64,000 nucleotides of DNA. It comes from Achromobacter insuavis (lineage in GTDB: Bacteria; Pseudomonadota; Gammaproteobacteria; Burkholderiales; Burkholderiaceae_B). Where the stretch lies: contig NZ_CADIJR010000009.1 of NCBI RefSeq assembly GCF_902859645.1, positions 62,001 through 126,000 on the forward strand, in the 5' to 3' direction. The position numbers and the translations under genes are program-made. Shown one piece after another: positions 39,385 through 46,781 of this stretch (position 1 is the stretch's first letter; the number at the start of each line of letters is the position of its first letter). Under the pieces are notes generated by a model that was not told where the DNA came from, made no database searches, and saw only the letters and a list, made by a program, of their open reading frames with translations.

Positions 39385-40170
39385 GTGATCATCGAAAAGC
39401 AATGGCATCAGGTAAAGAACGTGCTGCAGGGCAAACTCGACGACATATTCTCGATTGCGCCCGACGCCACCACGGAGTTCGACAGCTTGCTGGCCCATGA
39501 AGAGATCAATGCGCTGGGCTATGTGCGCAATTTCCCGCACCTGACCTGCGTCATGTGCTCGATAGAAGAGGGGGAGCTGCTGGGGTTCGCGCGCGGCCAG
39601 CGCAAGCTGGACCAGGATTTCAAGGCGCTGTCCGCCGACGTGGCCTTGTTGCCGGCGACCTGCTACAAGGTCTACCTGGGGCTGCAAGGACAGCATCTGG
39701 AAGGCGCGCGGGTGGAATCCTGCATCGCGCGCTGCTTCCGGCACGAGGACAAGGCGCTGGATCGTTACCGTGCCTTCAACTTCACCATGAAGGAATACGT
39801 GTACCTGGGCACGGCGGAGGGCGCGCAGGCGCACCTGGAAGCCGGTTATGACCGCCTGTTCTCCCTGTTCGCGCAACTGGGAATCCGCGCGGGTTGTGAA
39901 GAAGCCAACGATCCCTTCTTTGATTCAGGCAGCGCCGTGGCGCGCCTGTCGGCGCTGACGCCCACCAAGCGCGAACTGGTGTTCGACGGCCACGCCGTGT
40001 CGTCGCTGAACTATCACCGCAACTACTTTGGTGAAAAGTTCGATATCCGCCTGGCCGGCAACTTCGTGCACACCAGTTGTGTCGCGTTCGGCTTGGAGCG
40101 CTGGATCTCCATGTTCAAGGATCGTTTCGGCAATGCGGCGCAGGCGCTCGCCGCGCTGGAGCGCGCCTAG
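39385..40170 (+). CDS. Amino acid:[carrier protein] ligase, truncated atypical seryl-tRNA-synthetase-like
   Basis: A 261-residue class II synthetase catalytic core without a tRNA-binding domain, as in the amino acid:carrier protein ligases of Bradyrhizobium and Agrobacterium. These activate glycine or alanine with ATP and transfer it to the phosphopantetheine of a small carrier protein. Three zinc ligands of atypical SerRS can be placed: Cys93 (LLPATCYKVY), Glu137 (NFTMKEYV) and Cys232 (VHTSCVAFGLERW). Motif 2 is CFRHED...R and motif 3 is FGLERW. The GTG start has CAGGAG upstream. It would load the carrier protein at 37195; the amino acid is not predictable by eye. Confidence 0.8.
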   Translation: MIIEKQWHQVKNVLQGKLDDIFSIAPDATTEFDSLLAHEEINALGYVRNFPHLTCVMCSIEEGELLGFARGQRKLDQDFKALSADVALLPATCYKVYLGLQGQHLEGARVESCIARCFRHEDKALDRYRAFNFTMKEYVYLGTAEGAQAHLEAGYDRLFSLFAQLGIRAGCEEANDPFFDSGSAVARLSALTPTKRELVFDGHAVSSLNYHRNYFGEKFDIRLAGNFVHTSCVAFGLERWISMFKDRFGNAAQALAALERA

Positions 40171-40554
40171 ATGGGGCATCCGACCGTACAGGCGCAGGCA
40201 TTGTTCCAGACAGGCCAGCAGTTCCAGAAAACCTGGGTGGTCGATGCCGCCGCCAGCGCATTGAGCTATGGCGGAGATCTGGATGTGCTGGCCACCCCGG
40301 TGATTGTCTATTGGATCGAGTCTTATGCGACGGAGTGCATCCGGCTGGCGGGCGACGGGCGTTGCGGGTCGGTCGGGCATGCGGTCAGTGTGCGGCACGT
40401 GGCGCCCGCGCATCCGGGTAGCGCGGTGCGGCTGACGATCACGGTAGAGGCCATGTTCGGCAATTCCCTGCGGTTCAGCGCGCGCGCCGTGGCGGGCGAG
40501 GCCGACACCCTGATCGCGACCGGCTCGCATGACCGTACCCTCGTCGAACTTTGA
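40171..40554 (+). CDS. FlK-type hotdog thioesterase
   Basis: A 127-residue hotdog-fold protein. Thr42, Glu50 and His76 fall at exactly the positions of the catalytic triad of fluoroacetyl-CoA thioesterase FlK (ATPVIVYWIES and VSVRHVAP), and VAGEADTLIATGSHDRTLV matches the family C-terminus. FlK hydrolyses thioesters activated by an electron-withdrawing alpha substituent. Here it may release an alpha-N-oxygenated acyl group from the carrier protein. The ATG directly follows the preceding stop, and it overlaps the next gene by 26 bases, indicating tight coupling. Confidence 0.8.
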   Translation: MGHPTVQAQALFQTGQQFQKTWVVDAAASALSYGGDLDVLATPVIVYWIESYATECIRLAGDGRCGSVGHAVSVRHVAPAHPGSAVRLTITVEAMFGNSLRFSARAVAGEADTLIATGSHDRTLVEL

Positions 40555-41050
40555 CGTCACGGTGATGTTGGGCGCTCTGGACCCCGCGCTGTCCGGGCGG
40601 GCCAGGCGCACACGGTTGGGCAAGCCGTACCTTCCCGGTCTTGCTGGTTTCGGCGTGAGCGACAGTGCCGGCACGCAGGCGCGGCTATACGCCAATCGCA
40701 AGTACGTGGGCATTGACATCGAGCATCTGGACCGGCCCGATCTGGCCGCCCGCCAACACCGTCTGGCGGCCTGGCTGGCGCGGCGGGACCTCGTCGTCGT
40801 GGATTTCCTGGCCGGCTGGGTCGCCCGCGAGGCTTGCGCGAAAAGCGTGGGGCTGGGGCTGCTGCATGCGCTGCCGCGCCTGTCCATCACCTGGGCGCGA
40901 CCGCTCGATCAGGGCGGGGCGCAAGAGATCGGCCTGGTATTTGGCCGCTGGAGATTCGTCGCGCGGTGCGAGCGGGTCGGCAGGGTGCTGCTATGCGTGT
41001 GTTACCGGCAGGAGTATGGCAAGCCGCGCATCTCCTTGCTGCGGCCTTGA
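40529..41050 (+). CDS. 4'-phosphopantetheinyl transferase superfamily protein
   Basis: A 173-residue protein with the two hallmark motifs: YVGIDIEHL (the G-x-D-x-E magnesium site) and FLAGWVAREACAKSVGLGL (W-x-x-x-E-A-x-x-K). It is shorter than Sfp-type enzymes, having a reduced N-terminal half. It should convert the cluster's apo carrier protein at 37195 to the holo form using CoA. It is the last gene of the cluster; its end is 136 bases from tRNA-Ala. Confidence 0.85.
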   Translation: MTVPSSNFDVTVMLGALDPALSGRARRTRLGKPYLPGLAGFGVSDSAGTQARLYANRKYVGIDIEHLDRPDLAARQHRLAAWLARRDLVVVDFLAGWVAREACAKSVGLGLLHALPRLSITWARPLDQGGAQEIGLVFGRWRFVARCERVGRVLLCVCYRQEYGKPRISLLRP

Positions 41051-41076
41051 ATCCATGGGCCGATCCGCCGCAAAAC

Positions 41077-41138
41077 CAAACAAAACAGCGCCAAACAAAA
41101 CAGCGCCAAACAAAAACAGCGCCAAACAAAAACAGCGC
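41077..41138. repeat. Four tandem 15/16-base repeats next to tRNA-Ala
   Basis: The unit CAAACAAAACAGCGC occurs twice (41077-41106) and CAAACAAAAACAGCGC twice (41107-41138). The last unit is the left half of the tRNA terminator hairpin. Read on the minus strand each unit is a GCGCTG half followed by a T-run, like serial copies of a terminator tail. Confidence 0.8.
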
Positions 41139-41151
41139 CCTAAGGCGCTGT
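41132..41151 (-). terminator. Rho-independent terminator of tRNA-Ala
   Basis: ACAGCGCC-CTAA-GGCGCTGT forms a perfect 8-base-pair stem. On the minus strand it is followed by TTTTGTTTG, so it terminates the tRNA transcript. On the plus strand no T-run follows. Confidence 0.8.
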
Positions 41152-41186
41152 CTTGGACTTACTCCAGATTTCGCTGGAGCTTGAAT

Positions 41187-41262
<76 letters not shown>

Positions 41263-41332
41263 AAATCAAGCAAGACCGCAAATATACAGGAATTCCCGCG
41301 CGCCGCGCAAGCTGGCGCGCAAGATTTTTTGC

Positions 41333-42115
41333 TCAATCGAACGTCAGCGTGGCCACCACCGGCGCATGGTCGGACGGCTGCTCGTTGCGGCGCGGTTCCT
41401 TGTCGATCACGCAGGCGGTGCAGCGCTTGACCAGCGGCGCCGACAGCAGGATGTGGTCGATGCGCAGGCCGGCATTGCGGCGGAATGCGAACTGGCGGTA
41501 GTCCCACCACGAAAACGACTTCTCGGGCTGCTCGAACAGGCGGAACGAGTCGGCCAGGCCCAGGTCCACCAGGTGCTGCAGCGCGTGGCGCTCGGGTTCG
41601 GACACCAGCACCTGGCCTTCCCATTTCTCGGGGTTGTGCACGTCCTCGTCGGCCGGCGCGACGTTGTAGTCGCCCAGCACCGCCAGGCGCGGGTACTGCT
41701 TGATCTCGTCGGCCAGCCAGGCGCGCATGGCCTCGAACCATTCGAGCTTGTAGGCGTACTTGTCGGAGCCGACCGCCTGGCCATTGGGGCAATAGGCGCA
41801 GACCACGCGCACGTCGCCATCGGCGCTGGGGAAGGTCAGGGCCAGCACGCGCTGCTGCGGGTCTTCGTAATTGGGGATGTTGCGGACCATCGACGTGCCT
41901 GGCACGCGCGACACGATGGCGACGCCGTTGTAGGTCTTCTGGCCGGCCCAGACCGCGTGGTAGCCGGCTTCCTTGAAGGCGGCCTCGGGGAACTTGTCGT
42001 CGGTCAGCTTCAGTTCCTGGATGCACAGCACGTCGACGGGATTGGCGGCCAGCCAGTCCAGCACCTGCGGCAGGCGCACGTTGAGGGAGTTGACGTTCCA
42101 GGTGGCGAGTTTCAT
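41333..42115 (-). CDS. xthA: Exodeoxyribonuclease III
   Basis: A 260-residue base-excision repair nuclease (AP endonuclease and 3' exonuclease), a housekeeping enzyme in the cytosol. MKLATWNVNSLNVRLPQVLDWL, CIQELKL with the metal-binding Glu, KTYNGVAIVSR, VLGDYNVAP with the Asp/Asn pair and the C-terminal SDHAPV catalytic His are all present. Length is normal for the family. The start codon matches the conserved N-terminus. It lies upstream of tRNA-Ala on the same strand side. Confidence 0.93.
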   Translation of the reverse strand: MKLATWNVNSLNVRLPQVLDWLAANPVDVLCIQELKLTDDKFPEAAFKEAGYHAVWAGQKTYNGVAIVSRVPGTSMVRNIPNYEDPQQRVLALTFPSADGDVRVVCAYCPNGQAVGSDKYAYKLEWFEAMRAWLADEIKQYPRLAVLGDYNVAPADEDVHNPEKWEGQVLVSEPERHALQHLVDLGLADSFRLFEQPEKSFSWWDYRQFAFRRNAGLRIDHILLSAPLVKRCTACVIDKEPRRNEQPSDHAPVVATLTFD

Positions 42116-42364
42116 GGGGAGAATGCAGTTTGTTGTTTCAGAGGGTTGGGGGGGATTCTCTAGGAAATCTTGGCTTCCGGCTACTGGCCCGGCGACTACC
42201 GAACCTTCTTGAAAATCGACCGAATAGGTTTTTTCTTGCCGGCGATGGCGTGGTTTCGCGTGTCATCGACATGTGCTTATGGTCCTCTCCCGCCGACTCT
42301 GCGGGGACGGCTGGGTTCCTGCGCGGCTCGGGTTTTCGATTCGGTCGTGGCTCGTCATGCGGGC
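42116..42364. other. 249-base gap between xthA and the toxin-antitoxin pair
   Basis: It probably contains the xthA promoter. Overlapping frames in it have no family resemblance. The composition changes here toward the less GC-rich style of the following module, and it may be the left edge of an insertion. Confidence 0.35.
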
Positions 42365-42676
42365 CTAGGCCGGATGTTCGGCCTGGACGACCAGGCGTAC
42401 GCCCAGTGCCTTGCATACCTTGGCGATGGTGTCAAAGCGCGGGCTGGCGCCGGCACGCAGGGCCTTGTACAGGGATTCCCGGCCAATACCGGCGGTCTCG
42501 GCAATTTGCGTCATGCCGCGAGCGCGCGCGGCAACTCCCAGCGCCTGGGCAAGCTCATCGAAGTCTCCGTCCTCGATCACCTGCGTCAAGTAGGCGGCGA
42601 TGTCCTTGTCGTCGCGCAGGTAACGCGCAGGGTCGAAGGTGGGCAGTTCGGAAACCTTGATCGTCTTCTTGCTCAT
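42365..42676 (-). CDS. Antitoxin, HTH type (HI1420-like addiction module antidote)
   Basis: A 103-residue DNA-binding protein. The N-terminal part (FDPARYLRDDKDIAAYLTQVIEDGDFDELAQALG) and the HTH (RGMTQIAETAGIGRESLYKALRAGASPRFDTIAKVCKALGVRL) match the HI1420/TIGR02684 antidote family. It should bind and neutralise the toxin encoded just upstream and repress the pair. The 4-base overlap with the toxin gene shows translational coupling; the toxin comes first, as in HigBA-like systems. Confidence 0.88.
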   Translation of the reverse strand: MSKKTIKVSELPTFDPARYLRDDKDIAAYLTQVIEDGDFDELAQALGVAARARGMTQIAETAGIGRESLYKALRAGASPRFDTIAKVCKALGVRLVVQAEHPA

Positions 42677-42987
42677 GATTGGTCTTCCTCGTCGTTTCTC
42701 AGGGCCCGCGCCAATTCCTTCGCGTGCTTGACGTCACGGCGTTGTGTGGTCTTTGTGCCGCCGCCCAGCATGACGATCAGCACGTCGCCCTGCTCGATGT
42801 AATACATGCGCCAGCCAGGGCCAAAGAACTCGCGCATCTCGCTCACGCCCTCTCCGACCGGTTTCACATCGCCCAGCAAACCTCGCGCGGCCTTTTCAAG
42901 CCTGCGGATCAGGCGGGCTCGCGTAGCTGGGTCTGTCAGGCTGTCGAACCAAGCGTCGAACGCTGGCAGCGGCTTTATGTGGTACAT
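42673..42987 (-). CDS. RelE/HigB-like toxin (HI1419-like)
   Basis: A 104-residue toxin of the RelE/ParE superfamily: FDAWFDSLTDPATRARLIRRLEKAARGLLGDVKPVGEGVSEMREFFGPGWRMYYIEQGDVLIVMLGGGTKTTQRRDVKHAKELAR is typical of the Gp49/HI1419 group, which usually cleaves mRNA on the ribosome. The start MYHIKPLP at 42987 is chosen from the family N-terminus. It is part of a small module with the antitoxin, beside a large helicase gene. Confidence 0.88.
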   Translation of the reverse strand: MYHIKPLPAFDAWFDSLTDPATRARLIRRLEKAARGLLGDVKPVGEGVSEMREFFGPGWRMYYIEQGDVLIVMLGGGTKTTQRRDVKHAKELARALRNDEEDQS

Positions 42988-43413
42988 GATTAGTGTATTC
43001 GATCGGATACTTTCTCGGCAAGCGGATCGGCGACGTGATGCCGGTGCGTGACGTATGCAACATGCTCGCGGGTGGTGCCCGGATGCGTCGTGTGCCACTC
43101 GAAGGCGCGGCGCATGAGCGGGCTGGGGCGTTGAACCTTCGGGCGATTAGTGTCGTGCCAGCAGTCTAGCAAGGGGGGGCAGGAGGGCTTGGCGAGTCGA
43201 CCCTTCGTTGTGTCCGAAACTACGGGAAACGTCGAGGGGTAGCGCTTCACGCATGGTTCACTGCTTTCTGCAATCTGTGTGAACCAAAAGTGCGTTCAAT
43301 CCGAACCGGAAAGTCATCGCGTTCGTATAAATTATTATCAATTTGTATAATTTTCAAAACGCCAATATCCGACCCCAATCGGAAGTTCCGCAGTCCTGAA
43401 AGAGAACAAAACA
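42988..43413. other. 426-base region between toxin and helicase genes
   Basis: It contains a doubtful 86-codon frame on the minus strand (42990-43250), an inverted repeat GGTTCAC...GTGAACC (43255-43261 and 43279-43285), and an AT-rich stretch 43322-43363. The TATAAT in that stretch is a good -10 element for the helicase gene. Confidence 0.5.
42990..43250 (-). CDS. Doubtful small hypothetical protein
   Basis: An 86-residue frame upstream of the toxin gene on the same strand, ending 2 bases before it. The C-terminal part (RRAFEWHTTHPGTTREHVAYVTHRHHVADPLAEKV) has a protein-like composition, but no family is recognised and the start has no clear ribosome site. It could be a remnant of a degraded gene. 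Confidence 0.3.
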   Translation of the reverse strand: MKRYPSTFPVVSDTTKGRLAKPSCPPLLDCWHDTNRPKVQRPSPLMRRAFEWHTTHPGTTREHVAYVTHRHHVADPLAEKVSDRIH

Positions 43414-46400
43414 ATGGCAGAACAACAGCAGGGCCGGCAGCCTGCAATATCTCAAGCACCGCTAATATTGCGGTTCTGGCGCGCCGTCGAGGCGTGCGTC
43501 CCGCAAAAGGCCGAGAAAGCCAACCCCGCCCACCTCACCGAGCCTGTCTACCGATTACGCGCGGACGAGTCCTTGCCCTGGTTCGATCCGAAACACCAGG
43601 CCAAACGCATTGCGCCGCGCCTTGCCTGGCGCTACACGCTGCAGGCGGGGCTCTACGATATCGAGCGGTTTGCGGCATCGCTGGAAGTCAAGCTTGGTTC
43701 GCACGAGGATGTGTTCGACGAGCGCCGTCCCAGTGGCCAAGCCCGCCTCTTTGACTTGGCTTTCGACGAAGACGGCTATCCTCTGCCGCAGAATTTCGTG
43801 TTGTCCCTGGCGTGTTGGGCGGCAGGGCAGATCCTGCATTACCCTGACGGCATCGCGGTGCTGGAAGACGGCGGCAGGATCGTCACGACCGGCTTGCCAG
43901 AGGCCAATCCGGAGATACCGAGTCCGAACAGCGGCTATGCGGGCTTTGACATGCTGGTTCGCCGGCTTATCCAGTGGCTCGTCGATGCTACTGCCGCGGC
44001 CAGACAGGAAAAGGCGCCGCCCACCCGTGCCTGGGTCGATGCGTTGAGCGGGCGCGTTGCCGCCCTTTGTCTACTGCCCGAGGGGATGATCTCCTCGACC
44101 CACGCCGCCAAATGCGTCCAGGTCAAGAGAGCCGAAGCGACGGGCGATCAGGGCGCGTCCGATCCCCAGCCGGGAGATGATCTGCTGAACAGTTTCTTTG
44201 TTGGCGATCTCAACGCGCTGAGCCGTGCCTGGGTCAATGGCGATGTCGGGAAAGGGCTGGCCGAGTATATCCAGGCGGTGGCCAGGGTGGATCCCGCGCG
44301 CGTGGATCTGCGCGAGGCGCATGGGGTGGCGACTGCTTTCGCGGCGTTGAATCCCGCGGCTTTTCCTGCGGGAAGTTGGCCTTCGGATCATCCGCTTGCA
44401 TTCAGCCAGCAACTGGCCGTCAATGAACTGTGGCGCCAGCTCGAAGCCAAGCCTGGAATCTTTGCGATCAATGGACCGCCGGGCACGGGCAAGACCACCT
44501 TGTTACGCGATGTGGTAGCGGCGGTTGTCACTGCGCGCGCGGCGCACCTGGCGCGGCTGGGAGGGCAGGCCTTTGCCGGGCGGACGAAAAAGAAACTAGG
44601 TGAATTCTGGTGCAACTATCGACCGTTGCACGCTGACCTGAGCGGGTTCGCCATCGTTGTGGCCTCGGCCAACAACGGCGCGGTGGAGAACATTTCGCTG
44701 GAACTGCCTGGCATCAAGGCCGTACCTGCCGATACGACCGGGCGCAGCGCGCATCCGGATGGTTATTACAAGTGCCTGGCCGGCAACGTCCTGGGCAATG
44801 CCGCCTGGGGGCTCCTGGCCGCACGCATGGGATCGAAGGCCAACCGTGGCGCGTTCATGAACAGCTTCTGGTGGAGGAATCCACCTGGCGTCCATTCCAG
44901 GAAAAATCAGCCGGATGCACAAGACGATCCCACGCAAGCGGCGCTTCTGGCTCGGTGGGACGCCAATCCCTTTGCCGAGGGTGGGGAAGGGCTACGCTAT
45001 CACCTGAGCCGGATCATCGAGGGCGGGCGCAAGCCAGAGATGAGTTGGACACAGGCTGTGGCCCGGTTCGAACAGGCGCGGGAGGCCGAACGTCAATGCC
45101 GAAGCGCCTTGGAGGCGGGTGCGAAACTTCCGGAGGCTGTCCTCAAGGCGCGCGCCCAGGCCGAGGAACTAGAACGTGGCGTGCAAGCTATCCAGGGCGA
45201 ACTCGCGACGCGACAAGCCGCGCTGCCGACGCTACAGGAGCGCGTCGACAATCTGCAAGCGCGGATTGCCGGCGTGCTCAAGCAGTGTGCTGCGGCGCAG
45301 GCCGAATTGGCCAGCCACGATCGGGCCAGGCCAGGATTGCTGATCTGGCTTTCGACCTGGGGGCGCTCGCATCGCGAATGGTGGAACAGGCGCAACCAGA
45401 TCGATGCTCAAGTCAGGCAATCCAGGGCCGATCACGATGGCCTGGCCGCAGAGTGCAACAAGGCCAAGGCCACGCACCAGGAAGCGGCCGGTGGGGACGA
45501 GAAGCTGAGGGCTGCCTTGCGGCAAAAGCAGGTCGCTCATCAAGAGGCACTGCACAGGCTTGACGCGGCTGGACATGCATGTCGGCAGGCGATGCAGCGC
45601 TTGGGGGCGTACTGGACGCAATCGAGCGCCGATGATGCCGTCCGGGAGCTGTCCTCGCCCTGGTCGACGCCGGCTTGGCGCCGCGCGCGGCAAGATCTGT
45701 TTCTGGCCGGATTGGATGTGCATCGTGCTTTCATCGAATCCCATCCTCAGGAGATCATCGACAACCTTGGCTTGGCCTCGAACTGGCTCCAAGGTAAGGG
45801 CATGCCCGAAGACATGGCGCGCGTGGCGCTTGGGAGCCTCGCCCTCGTGGTTCCGGTGATCTCCACGACCTTCGCCTCGATTCCTCGCATGTTCCATTCG
45901 CTTGGGCGGGAGTCGATCGGCTGGCTTTTGATCGACGAGGCCGGCCAGGCATTGCCTCAACAGGCCGCCGGTGCCATCTGGCGGGCGGCGCGCACTGTCG
46001 TGGTGGGCGATCCCAACCAGCTTGAACCCGTACTGGGCATGCCGGCAGCGGTCGAGGGCGCACTGGCTCGGCACTATGACGTACCTCGGGATTGGTGGCC
46101 CAGCTTCACATCGGCGCAGCGCCTGTCGGATCAGAGCATGTCGATGGGGACCTGGCTGCCGGGCAAGGAGAACGGGAAAGTCTGGGTCGGCTCGCCGCTG
46201 CGTGTACACCGCCGTTGCGATGATCCGATGTTCTCCATCAGCAACGGCATTGCTTATGACGGGCTGATGGTTCAAGGGAAATCGCCGTCCGCCCATTCGT
46301 GGCCGCGTTGCCATTGGATCGACGTCCGCGCGCAAACCAGTGCGGGCAATTGGGTGCCTGAGGAAGGGGAGGCTGCGAGGAAGCTGTTGCGGTCTTTACA

Positions 46401-46755
46401 GGCTGAGCACCAGGTCGCGCCCAAGGACATTTTCCTGATCTCGCCGTTCAAGGATGGGGCGATGCAACTGCGCGCGATGGCCAGGATGCTTGGACTCGAT
46501 CCTGCCAAGACCGGGACGGTGCACACGACCCAGGGCAAGGAGGCCGAAGTCGTTATCTTGGTGCTGGGCGGCAATCCTCAGCGCCCGGGGGCCAAGGATT
46601 GGGCTGCGCAAAGCCCCAACCTGCTCAATGTGGCGGTCAGCCGGGCCAAGGCCCGGCTGTATGTGATCGGCGATCGCGCCGCTTGGAGCCAACGCCCTTA
46701 TTTCCGCGTCCTGGACCAGTGCCTTGGTGTCGGCCGCGAGACGCCCTCGCATTAA
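43414..46755 (+). CDS. Large SF1 (UPF1/AAA_11-AAA_12-like) helicase with central coiled coil
   Basis: A 1113-residue protein. The N-terminal 340 residues are of unknown fold. Walker A GPPGTGKTT is near residue 354, a coiled-coil insert spans about 545-720 between helicase motifs I and II, Walker B LLIDEAGQALPQ is near 839, then VVGDPNQLEPV (motif III), VHTTQGKEAEVVIL (motif V) and NVAVSRAKARLYVIGD (motif VI). The motif set is that of UPF1-like SF1 helicases. Size, isolation, toxin-antitoxin neighbours and composition unlike the flanks suggest a phage-defence or mobile-DNA function, but this is inference. No nuclease domain is visible. Confidence 0.8.
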   Translation: MAEQQQGRQPAISQAPLILRFWRAVEACVPQKAEKANPAHLTEPVYRLRADESLPWFDPKHQAKRIAPRLAWRYTLQAGLYDIERFAASLEVKLGSHEDVFDERRPSGQARLFDLAFDEDGYPLPQNFVLSLACWAAGQILHYPDGIAVLEDGGRIVTTGLPEANPEIPSPNSGYAGFDMLVRRLIQWLVDATAAARQEKAPPTRAWVDALSGRVAALCLLPEGMISSTHAAKCVQVKRAEATGDQGASDPQPGDDLLNSFFVGDLNALSRAWVNGDVGKGLAEYIQAVARVDPARVDLREAHGVATAFAALNPAAFPAGSWPSDHPLAFSQQLAVNELWRQLEAKPGIFAINGPPGTGKTTLLRDVVAAVVTARAAHLARLGGQAFAGRTKKKLGEFWCNYRPLHADLSGFAIVVASANNGAVENISLELPGIKAVPADTTGRSAHPDGYYKCLAGNVLGNAAWGLLAARMGSKANRGAFMNSFWWRNPPGVHSRKNQPDAQDDPTQAALLARWDANPFAEGGEGLRYHLSRIIEGGRKPEMSWTQAVARFEQAREAERQCRSALEAGAKLPEAVLKARAQAEELERGVQAIQGELATRQAALPTLQERVDNLQARIAGVLKQCAAAQAELASHDRARPGLLIWLSTWGRSHREWWNRRNQIDAQVRQSRADHDGLAAECNKAKATHQEAAGGDEKLRAALRQKQVAHQEALHRLDAAGHACRQAMQRLGAYWTQSSADDAVRELSSPWSTPAWRRARQDLFLAGLDVHRAFIESHPQEIIDNLGLASNWLQGKGMPEDMARVALGSLALVVPVISTTFASIPRMFHSLGRESIGWLLIDEAGQALPQQAAGAIWRAARTVVVGDPNQLEPVLGMPAAVEGALARHYDVPRDWWPSFTSAQRLSDQSMSMGTWLPGKENGKVWVGSPLRVHRRCDDPMFSISNGIAYDGLMVQGKSPSAHSWPRCHWIDVRAQTSAGNWVPEEGEAARKLLRSLQAEHQVAPKDIFLISPFKDGAMQLRAMARMLGLDPAKTGTVHTTQGKEAEVVILVLGGNPQRPGAKDWAAQSPNLLNVAVSRAKARLYVIGDRAAWSQRPYFRVLDQCLGVGRETPSH

Positions 46756-46781
46756 CCACATTCGTCGACGCGCCGCGCCCG

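Noticed and set aside
36174-41050. Classical fatty-acid or polyketide synthase cluster
   Set aside because: A carrier protein and phosphopantetheinyl transferase are present, but no ketosynthase, acyltransferase or condensation domain is encoded; the ligase is SerRS-like instead.
41077-41138. Possible integration direct repeats (att) at the tRNA
   Set aside because: The repeats are tandem copies of the terminator tail, not of the tRNA 3' end, and no integrase gene is nearby.
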